Source: Rhodobacter sp.
Lineage (GTDB): Bacteria; Pseudomonadota; Alphaproteobacteria; Rhodobacterales; Rhodobacteraceae
Length of the DNA stretch: 64,000 nucleotides
Assembly (NCBI GenBank): GCA_020250175.1
Contig: JADCEN010000036.1
Span: 44,301-108,300, forward strand
Direction of reading: 5' to 3'
Positions 43,903 to 51,640 of this stretch are shown one piece after another (within the stretch, counting starts at the first letter, position 1; every line of letters starts with the position of its first letter). A program made the position numbers and the translations under genes. The notes under the pieces were generated by a model that saw only the letters and a list, made by a program, of their open reading frames with translations, ran no database searches and was not told where the DNA came from.

Positions 43903-44528
43903 TCAATCCATTCGCGCCTCCACCCAGTTCGCCACGATCAGCCCAGGCACCGCATCGTGCGCCCGCTCGGCATCCCGAGCCAGATCCAGCCTCTTCGGCA
44001 GCTTGACTTGAGGGGACCTCGAATAATCCGAGTTTGACGCAACTGCACCGCATAAGATCAATGACTTAGCAGGTAACTTCCGCCATTCTCGCGTATTCGC
44101 AGAGGTGCCCTTGAGAGACAAGCAGGAAAATCGGCGCGGTGACGACGGCCCGGCCGGTTTTCGACTTTGATGCCACGGCGCGTCCCTTGGTGTTCAGCCG
44201 CCCTTCAGCGACCAGCAGGCTCGGGCCCCGGCGATGACAGATGAACCGCAGGCGCTGGCCGGTGCGCCTTTCCCATCCGCCGGGGGTGATCCGGCTCCTG
44301 TGCGTGCATTTGCCAGCCGCTGGCGTGGGGATCGCCAGCCCGAAGCGGTTCTTCGACCGGATCAGCGGCCCCGCGCCAGGCGCGCCGATGGTCACCGGGG
44401 CGGTCAACCGGACCGGTACCGCCGCGCGGGGGCTGAACCGGTCCGGGCGGGCGTGCCGCCACACCCTGTTGCGGCCGGTTTGCGCGCCGGTCCGACAGCG
44501 GCGGTACAGGCCGCCCCTCGCCCCGCCG
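43903..44528 (-). pseudogene. DUF6441-type phage protein, broken by frameshift and insertion
   Basis: One frame reads GPLIRSKNRFGLAIPTPAAG, RITPGGWERRTGQRLRFICH RR, GPSLLVAEGRLNTKGRAVAS and APIFLLVSQ. After a 97-bp insertion (44013-44109) it resumes in VKLPKRLDLARDAERAHDA, VPGLIVANWVEARMD and stops at 43903. The joined product matches DUF6441 proteins of prophage tail regions. The N-terminal part (toward 44528) is in other frames. The remnant ends exactly before the phnN stop codon at 44530. Confidence 0.6.
44013..44109. mobile_element. 97-bp MITE-like insertion in the DUF6441 remnant
   Basis: CTTGAG occurs at 44007-44012 and again at 44110-44115, a 6-bp direct repeat that fits a target-site duplication. 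Between them, the ends GGGACCTC (44013-44020) and GAGGTGCC (44102-44109) are inverted repeats with one mismatch. Removing the insert plus one repeat rejoins the DUF6441 reading (LLVSQ directly to VKLPKR). It has no coding capacity and is less GC-rich than its surroundings, as expected for a non-autonomous element. Confidence 0.65.
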
Positions 44529-44529
44529 G

Positions 44530-45084
44530 TCAGCGGCCCGAACCGGGTGCCGCGCCGTCAAGCGCCGCCAGGAATGCCGCAATCGCCTGGTCCAGCGGGC
44601 CATCGTTGCGCACGTCGGTCACCGGCAGTCCGGGCGGCACCTCGAAGCTTTGGCGCTGGATCCGTGCTTCGATTTCGGCGCGCGTCTCGCGCCCGCGGGC
44701 CAGAAGACGCTCGGTCAGAACTGCGGACGGGGCGGTGATGCGGATCACCTGCAGGTCGGGAAACACGGCGCGCGCCGGTTCCAGTGCGGCGCGCGATGCA
44801 TTGACCAGCAGATCGCGCCCGCCGGTGCGCAGCGCCAGCGTTGCCGCAGGCAAGCCATAGCTCAGCCCGTGCGCACGCCAGTCCAGGGCAAAGGCACCTG
44901 CCGCCTTGCGCCGGTCGAATTCGGCCTGGGTGACCCCGTCGAAATCCTCGCCGCCCAGCGCCGAGGGACGGGTGATCACGCGCCGCACGATCACCAGATC
45001 GGGCCGCTGCCTGCGCGCCGCGTCGATCAGCGTGTCCTTGCCGACGCCCGACGGCCCGACGACGCAGATCAGCCGCCCCGTCAT
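44530..45084 (-). CDS. phnN: Ribose 1,5-bisphosphate phosphokinase PhnN
   Basis: A 184-residue guanylate-kinase-like enzyme that phosphorylates ribose 1,5-bisphosphate to PRPP, salvaging the sugar released by the C-P lyase pathway. Walker A is CVVGPSGVGKDTLIDAARRQ. GGEDFDGVTQAEFDRRKAAG and FALDWRAHGLSYGLP are characteristic of PhnN. It overlaps phnL by four bases and is the last gene of phnGHIJKLN. Confidence 0.95.
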   Translation of the reverse strand: MTGRLICVVGPSGVGKDTLIDAARRQRPDLVIVRRVITRPSALGGEDFDGVTQAEFDRRKAAGAFALDWRAHGLSYGLPAATLALRTGGRDLLVNASRAALEPARAVFPDLQVIRITAPSAVLTERLLARGRETRAEIEARIQRQSFEVPPGLPVTDVRNDGPLDQAIAAFLAALDGAAPGSGR

Positions 45085-45770
45085 GCCGCCCGTCCGGGCG
45101 TGAAGGCGCTGACATCCACCGACCGGTCGCAGAGTCTTTCCCGCGCGGCCGCGTCGTGGAAAATGCCGATGATCGCCGCCCCCGCCGCCTTGGCATCCTC
45201 GACCAGTGCCAGCACCACCTCGCGGTTCACCGGATCAAGACTGGCGGTCGGTTCATCCAGCAAAAGCGCAAGGTAAGGGTGGGCAAACCCCCGCGCGATG
45301 TTCACCCGCTGCTGCTCGCCGCCCGAGAATGTGGTCGGCGACAGCGACCACAGCCGCTGCGGGATGTTCAGCCGGTCCAGCAGATGCCTGGCCCGCGCCC
45401 GGGCAGCTTCGGCCGGAACGCCCAGGTTCAGCAGGGGTTCGGCCACCACATCCACCGTCGGCACGCGCGGCACCACCCGCAGGAACTGGCTGACATAGCC
45501 CAGCGTCTCGCGCCGCAGCTGCAGAATTTCACGGGGCGAGGCGGTGACCACATCCAGCCCGCCAACCCGGATCGACCCGGATTGGGCCAGGTAATTGCCC
45601 CAGATCATCCGCATCAGGGTCGATTTTCCCGCCCCCGACGCCCCCACAAGGGCCACGCATTCCCCGCGCTGCACCGTCAGACAGGCCCCCGCCATCACCG
45701 GTATCACCGCCCCGCCCTGATTGTGCAGGGTGAAGCTTTTGGTCAGCCCTTCGATCTGGATCACGGTCAC
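45081..45770 (-). CDS. phnL: Phosphonate C-P lyase system protein PhnL
   Basis: A 229-residue ABC-type ATPase without a transport partner; PhnL is part of the C-P lyase machinery rather than an importer. Walker A GASGAGKSTLMRMIWGNYLA, signature FSGGEQQRVNIARGFAHPY, Walker B LALLLDEPTASLDPVNREVV and the H-loop GIFHDAAARERLCDR are present. It overlaps phnK and phnN by four bases on each side, so translation is coupled. Confidence 0.95.
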   Translation of the reverse strand: MTVIQIEGLTKSFTLHNQGGAVIPVMAGACLTVQRGECVALVGASGAGKSTLMRMIWGNYLAQSGSIRVGGLDVVTASPREILQLRRETLGYVSQFLRVVPRVPTVDVVAEPLLNLGVPAEAARARARHLLDRLNIPQRLWSLSPTTFSGGEQQRVNIARGFAHPYLALLLDEPTASLDPVNREVVLALVEDAKAAGAAIIGIFHDAAARERLCDRSVDVSAFTPGRAA

Positions 45771-46567
45771 ACCTGCAGGACGGAAGAGACAAGAAGCTGT
45801 GTATAGGCATGCTGCGGATCGTCCAGCACCTGATCGGTCAGGCCCTGTTCCACCACACGGCCCGATTTCATCACCATCAGCCGGTCCGCCAGCAGCCGCA
45901 CCACGGCCAGGTCATGCGTGACGATGATCGCCGAAAGACCCATCTCGCGCACCAGCCCGCGCAAGAGGTCCAGCAGACGCGCCTGCACGCTGACATCCAG
46001 CCCCCCCGTCGGCTCGTCCATGAACACAAGACGCGGCCCGGTCACCAGGTTGCGGGCAATCTGCAGGCGCTGCTGCATGCCCCCCGAAAAGGCCGAAGGC
46101 CGGTCGTCGATGCGCGAGGCGTCGATTTCGACGCGGCCCAGCCAATCCGTCGCCGCATCGCGGATCGCGCCGTAGTGCCGTGCGCCCACGGCCATCAGCC
46201 GCTCGCCGACATTGCCCCCGGCAGTGACCCCCATGCGCAGCCCATCGCGCGGGTTCTGATGGACATAGGCCCAGTCGGTGCGCGACAGGCGGCGCCGTTC
46301 CGGCTCATCCATCTGCACCGTGTCTTTCGGCCCGGACGCGGTATCGAAAATCACCTGTCCCGCATCGGGCGCAAGATGCCCCGCCAGACAGGACAGCAGC
46401 GTGGATTTCCCCGATCCGCTTTCGCCGACGATGCCCAGAACCTCGCCCGGCCACAGATCAAAAGAGACATCGGCACAGCCGATGCGCGCGCCATAGCGCC
46501 TGGTCAGGTCGCGGACCTGCAGCAGGGGCACCTCGGTGGCCGGAACAATTTTCTCCATCTGTGTCAT
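45767..46567 (-). CDS. phnK: Phosphonate C-P lyase system protein PhnK
   Basis: A 266-residue ABC-type ATPase that docks on the PhnGHIJ core complex. Walker A GIVGESGSGKSTLLSCLAGH, Q-loop VHQNPRDGLRMGVTAGGNVG, signature FSGGMQQRLQIARNLV and Walker B LVFMDEPTGGLDVSVQARLL are visible. The start at 46567 (MTQMEKIV) forms ATGA with the phnJ stop; ATG at 46558 is an alternative. It lies between phnJ and phnL. Confidence 0.95.
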   Translation of the reverse strand: MTQMEKIVPATEVPLLQVRDLTRRYGARIGCADVSFDLWPGEVLGIVGESGSGKSTLLSCLAGHLAPDAGQVIFDTASGPKDTVQMDEPERRRLSRTDWAYVHQNPRDGLRMGVTAGGNVGERLMAVGARHYGAIRDAATDWLGRVEIDASRIDDRPSAFSGGMQQRLQIARNLVTGPRLVFMDEPTGGLDVSVQARLLDLLRGLVREMGLSAIIVTHDLAVVRLLADRLMVMKSGRVVEQGLTDQVLDDPQHAYTQLLVSSVLQV

Positions 46568-47439
46568 GCCGCCTCTCCCGCCGGGGTGCCCAGACGCCCG
46601 GCATGGCCTGCGGCACGCCGGCTGCGGCAAAAGTCGGTGTCAGAACAGACAAACATCCGCCCGCCTGCATCGTCGATGATGACCTCGTCCAGATAGCTGT
46701 CCCCGGCCCCGCACAGATCACAGTCATGATCGGCCTTGCTGGGGTCGAAGGGGTGGTCGTCAAAATCCAGGCTGTCTACGCGGGTATAGGGCGGCAGCGC
46801 ATAGATGCGCTGTTCGCGCCCCGCCCCGAACAGCTGCAGCGCGGGGCAGCCGGACAGTTTCGGATTGTCGAATTTCGGGATCGGCGACGGGTCCATCACA
46901 TAGCGGCCTTCGACCTTGACGGGGTAGTCGTAGCTTGTCGCTATCGCGCCATGCCGCGCGATATCCTCGTAAAGCTTCACATGCATCAGCCCGTATTCCT
47001 CCAGGCTGTGCATCTTGCGCGTTTCCGGTTCCCGCGGTTCCAGAAACCGCAACGGCTCGGGGATCGGCACCTGATAGACCAGGATCTGATCTTCGGTCAG
47101 CGGATGTTCGGGGATGCGGTGGCGGGTCTGGATCAGCGTCGCCTCGGCCGTGGCTTCGGTCACGGCAACGCCTGCGGTGCGACTGAAGAAGCTGCGGATC
47201 GACACGGCGTTGGTGGTGTCATCCGCGCCCTGATCGATCACCTTCAGCCGGTCCCCGGGCGTCAGGCAGGCCGCCGTCACCTGCACCCCGCCGGTGCCCC
47301 AGCCATAGGGCATCGGCATTTCCCGGCTGGCGAACGGCACCTGATAGCCGGGAACGGCCACCCCTTTCAGGATCGCGCGGCGGATCATCCGCTTGGTCTG
47401 CTCGTCCAGATAGGCAAAGTTATAGGCCTGTTCGGTCAT
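46564..47439 (-). CDS. phnJ: Alpha-D-ribose 1-methylphosphonate 5-phosphate C-P lyase PhnJ
   Basis: The 291-residue radical-SAM-type catalytic subunit that breaks the carbon-phosphorus bond, giving methane (from methylphosphonate) and ribose 1,2-cyclic phosphate 5-phosphate. The unusual Cx2Cx21C 4Fe-4S cluster residues are Cys240, Cys243 and Cys265, and the catalytic thiyl cysteine is Cys271 (DCDLCGAGDSY and FVCSDTDFC). Numbering is one less than in E. coli. The N-terminus AYNFAYLDEQTKRMIRRAI is conserved. It overlaps phnI and phnK. Confidence 0.97.
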   Translation of the reverse strand: MTEQAYNFAYLDEQTKRMIRRAILKGVAVPGYQVPFASREMPMPYGWGTGGVQVTAACLTPGDRLKVIDQGADDTTNAVSIRSFFSRTAGVAVTEATAEATLIQTRHRIPEHPLTEDQILVYQVPIPEPLRFLEPREPETRKMHSLEEYGLMHVKLYEDIARHGAIATSYDYPVKVEGRYVMDPSPIPKFDNPKLSGCPALQLFGAGREQRIYALPPYTRVDSLDFDDHPFDPSKADHDCDLCGAGDSYLDEVIIDDAGGRMFVCSDTDFCRSRRAAGHAGRLGTPAGEAA

Positions 47440-48524
47440 TCCGCCGCCTCCGGGCGCTGTGCCGCGCCTTCCGCCCGCAGCTTGCGCACAAGTTCCAGTT
47501 CCGACTGGAAATCGACGTAATGCGGCAGCTTGATATGCTCCAGAAATCCGGTGGCCTGCACGTTGTCGGCATGCATCAGCACGAATTCCTCATCCTGCGC
47601 CGGCGCGCCCGTGTCATCCTCGCCCAGCTCTTTCCAGCGCAGGGCGCGGTCCACCAGGCTCATCGCAATCGCCTTGCGCTCGGTCTGGCCGAACACCAGG
47701 CCGTAACCCCGGGTGAATTGCGGCGGCTCGGTCTTTGACCCGGTGAATTGGTTGACCGTTTCGCATTCGGTCAGTTCCACCTCGCCGATCTCGACCGCAA
47801 ATCCCAGTTCGGGAATGTCCAGCTCCACCGCCACCGTGCCGATGCGCAGTTCGCCCACAAAGGCATGGGTGCGCCCGTAGCCGCGCTGTGTCGAATAGGC
47901 CAGCGACAGGATAAAGCCTTCGTCGCCCCGCGTGATCGCCTGCAGGCGCAGCGCGCGCGCGGCGGGCAGTTCCATCGGCTCACGCGTGAGATCGGGCGGC
48001 AGCTCATCGCCGGGGCGGTCCGTTTCGATCATCCCCTCGCGGTTCAGAAAGGATGTGATATGCGGCACCGGCCCCGCTACGGGGTCTGCGGTTGCGGGCT
48101 TGGGCAGGTCCTGCCCCTCGGCGGCCAGCCGGAAATCCAGCAAACGGTGCGTGTAATCGAAGGTCGGCCCCAGAATCTGCCCGCCCGGCGCATCCTTGAA
48201 GGTGGCGCTGATCCGGCGGCTGCAGGCCATGGCACCGGTGTCCACCGGGCGCGACGACCCGAAACGGGGCAGCGTGGTGCGATAGGCGCGGATCAGGAAC
48301 ACCGCCTCGATCAGGTCGCCGCGCGCCTGCTTGATCGCCAGCGCGGCCAGATCGGGATCAAACAGCGATCCTTCGGCCATGACCCGGTTCACGGCCAGCC
48401 GCAACTGTTCGCGGATCTGCGCCACCGACAGTTCCGGCACGCCGGTATCGCCGCGCCGGTCTTCGGCCAGCAGCGCATGGGCGTTCTTGATGGCACGCTC
48501 GCCCCCCTTGACGGCGACATACAT
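47436..48524 (-). CDS. phnI: C-P lyase core subunit PhnI
   Basis: A 362-residue subunit. PhnI, assisted by PhnG, PhnH and PhnL, replaces adenine of ATP by the phosphonate at the ribose C1. The N-terminus MYVAVKGGERAIKNAHALLA, then SLFDPDLAALAIKQARGDLI and ILGPTFDYTHRLLDFRLA are family blocks. The C-terminal FVLMHADNVQATGFLEHIKL PHYVDFQ is also conserved. It overlaps phnJ by four bases and meets phnH at one shared base. Confidence 0.96.
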   Translation of the reverse strand: MYVAVKGGERAIKNAHALLAEDRRGDTGVPELSVAQIREQLRLAVNRVMAEGSLFDPDLAALAIKQARGDLIEAVFLIRAYRTTLPRFGSSRPVDTGAMACSRRISATFKDAPGGQILGPTFDYTHRLLDFRLAAEGQDLPKPATADPVAGPVPHITSFLNREGMIETDRPGDELPPDLTREPMELPAARALRLQAITRGDEGFILSLAYSTQRGYGRTHAFVGELRIGTVAVELDIPELGFAVEIGEVELTECETVNQFTGSKTEPPQFTRGYGLVFGQTERKAIAMSLVDRALRWKELGEDDTGAPAQDEEFVLMHADNVQATGFLEHIKLPHYVDFQSELELVRKLRAEGAAQRPEAAE

Positions 48525-49105
48525 CAGACATCCTCCACGCGGGTGGACCGCGGCAGGCCCGCCACGCGGCTGCCACAGGTCAGGAATGCGTCAAACCCAA
48601 GCGGGAACAAGGCGTGGTTGGCCCGGAACGCATCGGGGTCCGGCAGCGTCAGCCGGGCGCGGTCGCGGATGCCCGGCCCTGCCAGGACCGATCCTTTGGC
48701 CTCGAGCACGGGCATCTCGACAATCAGCGTCGCCGCGCGGTCCGGATACTCTGGCGTGCCGGTTGCAAACCGGGCCAGCGGCAAAAGGTCTGTCCAGCGC
48801 CCCACCGCAAAGACCGCCGCTTCGGCGGGCACCAGCGGGGCAGCAGTGTGAAAGGTGATCCAGCCGCGCAGGGCATCGCAATCGGCATCGCCAGCCAGAT
48901 GCACTGGTGTTGTGCCATCGGCCAGTGTCAGCAGCAGCGTGCCTGCGGCGACCGACAGCGGCGCGGGCGGCACGGCCCCGCCGATGACCTGAATGCGACC
49001 GGGGCGCGCCATCGCATCCAGAGCCGCCCGAAAGGCACGCGCGGATTGGATCGGGGCGTCATCGAACCCGCCGCCAAGCGTTTCTGCCGTCAGAGCGGAA
49101 GCCAT
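48524..49105 (-). CDS. phnH: C-P lyase core subunit PhnH
   Basis: A 193-residue structural subunit of the PhnGHIJ complex with a PLP-transferase-like fold but no cofactor. Family features are GGGFDDAPIQSARAFRAALD AMARPGRI, then TLLLTLADGTTPVHL and the GPGIRDRARLTLPDPDAFRA block, and ending FLTCGSRVAGLPRSTRVEDV. Base 49105 is shared with the phnG stop and base 48524 with the phnI start, so the genes are coupled. Confidence 0.95.
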   Translation of the reverse strand: MASALTAETLGGGFDDAPIQSARAFRAALDAMARPGRIQVIGGAVPPAPLSVAAGTLLLTLADGTTPVHLAGDADCDALRGWITFHTAAPLVPAEAAVFAVGRWTDLLPLARFATGTPEYPDRAATLIVEMPVLEAKGSVLAGPGIRDRARLTLPDPDAFRANHALFPLGFDAFLTCGSRVAGLPRSTRVEDV

Positions 49106-49566
49106 CAGCGATCCTCGCCGCGCACAAGGGTAAAGAACTCCACTTTCGTGGCGGCTGCCTTTTCGGCGCGCGCACGGCGGCGGTCCGCCTCTTCTTGCGC
49201 CAGCGGTTCCAGCACGTCGCGGCGCAGCTGTGCCGCGCGGTCGGTCTGCATCAGCGCATCGACCAGCGCCGCGCGGCGGGCATGGTCCTTGCTGCGCCCC
49301 TGCACATGGGCATGCCCCACCACACCGCTTTGCAGCCGCAGCGTACAGCGCGTGACCGTCATTTCCCCAAGGTTGAACGGCCCGCCAGAGGCACCGATCC
49401 GGCCCTGCACCATCACCGTCCCGATTTCCGGCTGGCGCAGGATGACCGGGTTTTCATCGGGTTCGGCAGGCATAAGCTCTGCCAGCCGTTCAGGCCGCGC
49501 CCGTGCAAGCACCCCCATCCAGATGCGGCGGTCTTCCGGGTCTGTTGGCGCAACAGAAGCAGTCAT
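49105..49566 (-). CDS. phnG: C-P lyase core subunit PhnG
   Basis: A 153-residue subunit, first gene of the phnGHIJKLN operon. Conserved stretches are RRIWMGVLARARPERLAELM, ILRQPEIGTVMVQGRIGASG, FNLGEMTVTRCTLRL and VVGHAHVQGRSKDHARRAAL. The start at 49566 (MTASVAPTD) is chosen over 49617, which would run into the putative PhnF operator. It is divergent from phnF with a 107-base control region. Confidence 0.94.
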   Translation of the reverse strand: MTASVAPTDPEDRRIWMGVLARARPERLAELMPAEPDENPVILRQPEIGTVMVQGRIGASGGPFNLGEMTVTRCTLRLQSGVVGHAHVQGRSKDHARRAALVDALMQTDRAAQLRRDVLEPLAQEEADRRRARAEKAAATKVEFFTLVRGEDR

Positions 49567-49601
49567 GGGTGGCCTCGCTTTGGGGCATGCCGTACAATTT
49601 C

Positions 49602-49617
49602 CTATACAACTATACAA
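49602..49617. promoter_or_regulatory. Direct-repeat site CTATACAA x2 in the phnG-phnF control region
   Basis: CTATACAACTATACAA is a perfect tandem of two 8-bp units in the 107-base divergent gap between phnG and phnF. TATAC-type cores are usual for HutC-subgroup GntR regulators such as PhnF, so it is a likely PhnF operator or part of it. A related GTACAATTT lies just before it (49592-49600). Confidence 0.55.
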
Positions 49618-49673
49618 GTTCTATCGTAAAGTCGCGCCAGCGTCCCGTGAATTTTTGATGACGGAAGGCCACC

Positions 49674-50387
49674 ATGACCCGCAGCCCGATCTGGAAGGCG
49701 ATTGCCGATGCCTTGGCATCCGACATTGCGGGCGGCCAGTATCCCACGGGATCGAAACTGCCGACCGAGGCGGATCTGTCGGCCCGCTTCGGGGTCAACC
49801 GCCACACCGTCCGACACGCCCTGTCGGCGCTTGCCGCGCAGGGGCTGGTGGTGCCCCGCCGCGGGGCCGGGGTTTTTGTCACCGCGCCGGCCACCGAATA
49901 CCGGATCGGCAAGCGGGTGCGGTTCAACCAGAACATCGCGGCAACGGGACGGGTCCCGTCGCGGCAGATATCGCGCCTTGAAACCTGCCCCGCGACGCCG
50001 CCCGAAGCCGGGGCGCTTCATCTTGCCGCAGGCACATCGGTGCATGTCGTCGAGGGTCTGTCGCTGGCCGATGGGCAGCCCCTGGCGCTGTTCCGGTCGG
50101 TCCTGCCTGCGGCCCGGTTCCCGTCGCTGCTGGACGATCTGGCGCGGACGCCGTCGATCACCGCCGCGATGGCCAGCGGCGGCCTGGCCGATTACACCCG
50201 CGCCTCGACCCGGCTGACCGCCCGGCGCGCCGACCCGGTTCAGGCCCTGCACCTGCGGCTGGCCGAAGGTGCCCCCCTGCTGCAAAGCGTCGCCGTGAAC
50301 GTGGACGGCACAGGGGTGCCTGTCGAATATGGAACCACCTGGTTCGCGGGCGACCGGGTAACCCTGACGATCCATTCCGATGACTGA
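49674..50387 (+). CDS. phnF: GntR/HutC-family regulator PhnF
   Basis: A 237-residue regulator. The winged-helix N-terminus has SDIAGGQYPTGSKLPTEADL, SARFGVNRHTVRHALSALAA and QGLVVPRRGAGVFVT. The C-terminal UTRA effector domain includes HVVEGLSLADGQPLALFRSV and LTARRADPVQALHLRLAEGA. It is divergent from phnG and followed by phnM. PhnF repressors control phosphonate uptake and breakdown genes; the ligand is unknown here. Confidence 0.92.
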   Translation: MTRSPIWKAIADALASDIAGGQYPTGSKLPTEADLSARFGVNRHTVRHALSALAAQGLVVPRRGAGVFVTAPATEYRIGKRVRFNQNIAATGRVPSRQISRLETCPATPPEAGALHLAAGTSVHVVEGLSLADGQPLALFRSVLPAARFPSLLDDLARTPSITAAMASGGLADYTRASTRLTARRADPVQALHLRLAEGAPLLQSVAVNVDGTGVPVEYGTTWFAGDRVTLTIHSDD

Positions 50388-50403
50388 CCCCGACAACGTC
50401 ATA

Positions 50404-50421
50404 CTGCCGTTGCAACGGCAG
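50404..50421. promoter_or_regulatory. Perfect 18-bp palindrome between phnF and phnM
   Basis: CTGCCGTTGCAACGGCAG equals its own reverse complement. It lies 17 bases after the phnF stop and 38 before the phnM start, and is followed by TTATCCACA (50423-50431), a perfect DnaA-box sequence that may be chance. It could be a second operator or a hairpin that tunes phnM expression. Confidence 0.45.
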
Positions 50422-50458
50422 GTTATCCACAGCCAACCCCGCCATTGATGGAGTTCCG

Positions 50459-51640
50459 ATGTCTCTTGCCCTGCCTCCGCTGCGCCTGACCGGTGCCACG
50501 ATCCTGAGGGACGGCGAATTGCAGCGCCGGTCCCTGTCACTGGCGGACGGGCGGCTCACCAGGGGACCGCTGCCGGAAGTGAACCTGAGTGGCTTCTACA
50601 TCCTGCCCGGAATCATCGACCTGCACGGCGACGGATTTGAACGGCAGATCTATCCCCGGCACAGCGCCCCTTTTCCCCTGTCGGCCGCCCTGGCGGCAAC
50701 CGACCGCGAAGCGGCCGCCAACGGCGTGACCACCGCCTATCTGGCCCAGGGCTGGAGCTGGGAAGGTGGAACCCGCGGTCCGGACCAGGCCGAGGCGCTG
50801 ATGCAGGCGCTCGAGGCCTGTGGGCCCGCTGCCCTGACCGACCTGCGCATCCAGCTGCGTGCCGAAACCCGGTTTGTCGAAGGGGTGCCGCGTTTGCTGG
50901 CGGCGGTGGAACGGTTTGGCGTGGGCTATGTGGTCTTCAACGATCATCTCGAAGAGGGCCTGCAGATGGCCCGCCAGTCGCCGGCCGATTTTGCCGTCTG
51001 GGCGCGCAAGGCCGGAACCCAGCCCGAGGCACTGCGCGCCCGGATGGATGCCGCACTCAAATGCGCCGCCGAGGTGCCGCGCAGCCTGTGTGCCATGGCC
51101 GAGGCGTTTGACCGGCTGGGCGTCATCTACGGCAGCCATGACGACCCGGACGGCGAGACGCGCGAATATTACACGATGATCGGTGCCCGGATTGCCGAAT
51201 TTCCGCTGACAAAGCGGGCGGCGTCGGCAGCGCATGCGATGATGTGCCCGGTGATCATGGGGGCGCCGAACGTGGTGCGCGGGGGATCGCAGGCAGGCAA
51301 TGTGGCGGCACGGGAATTGATCGCGGCGGGGCAGTGTGACGCGCTGGTGTCCGACTACCATATCCCGGCGCTGGCGCTGGCGGCCTTTACACTGGTGGAA
51401 ACCGGCGTGCTGGACCTGCCCCGCGCCTGGGCGCTGATCTCGGAAAACCCGGCAGAAATCCTGCGCCTGCCGGACCGTGGCAGGCTGGAGCCCGGTCTGC
51501 GCGCCGATCTGGTGGTTGTCAACGCCGAGACCTGGCGGATCGAGGCGACCATCACCCGCGGTCGGCTGACCTATCTGGCGGGCGAGGCAGGCCGGCGCTT
51601 TGTCAGCCAGCCCGAGACCCTGCGGATGGCCGCCGAATAG
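50459..51640 (+). CDS. phnM: Alpha-D-ribose 1-methylphosphonate 5-triphosphate diphosphatase PhnM
   Basis: A 393-residue amidohydrolase-superfamily enzyme that removes pyrophosphate from the triphosphate made by PhnI, producing the substrate of PhnJ. FYILPGIIDLHGDGFERQIY carries the first metal ligands. VFNDHLEEGLQMAR, YGSHDDPDGETREYYTMIGA, MGAPNVVRGGSQAGN and CDALVSDYHIPALALAAF supply further family motifs. It is convergent with the acetyltransferase gene and overlaps its 3' end by 38 bases. Confidence 0.95.
   Translation: MSLALPPLRLTGATILRDGELQRRSLSLADGRLTRGPLPEVNLSGFYILPGIIDLHGDGFERQIYPRHSAPFPLSAALAATDREAAANGVTTAYLAQGWSWEGGTRGPDQAEALMQALEACGPAALTDLRIQLRAETRFVEGVPRLLAAVERFGVGYVVFNDHLEEGLQMARQSPADFAVWARKAGTQPEALRARMDAALKCAAEVPRSLCAMAEAFDRLGVIYGSHDDPDGETREYYTMIGARIAEFPLTKRAASAAHAMMCPVIMGAPNVVRGGSQAGNVAARELIAAGQCDALVSDYHIPALALAAFTLVETGVLDLPRAWALISENPAEILRLPDRGRLEPGLRADLVVVNAETWRIEATITRGRLTYLAGEAGRRFVSQPETLRMAAE

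Larger units (their letters stand above)
41660..44529. mobile_element. Decayed prophage tail-module remnant with intact kinase cargo
   Basis: Between 3-hydroxybutyryl-CoA dehydrogenase and phnN lie three broken minus-strand phage genes in the order expected of Rhodobacteraceae siphophage-like prophages: DUF6441 (43903-44528), a tail-completion-like gene (42264-42726) and a tail-tube N-terminus (42150-42239). One intact opposite-strand Ser/Thr kinase gene sits between the first two. The rest (41660-42149) is GC-rich and shows no recognisable gene. No integrase, terminase or attachment site was seen, so the borders are approximate. Confidence 0.65.

Noticed and set aside
43882..44062. Stand-alone 72-residue minus-strand ORF ending VPGLIVANWVEARMD
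   Set aside because: Its first half is the 97-bp insertion read through and its second half is the DUF6441 C-terminus, so it is part of a pseudogene, not a small gene.
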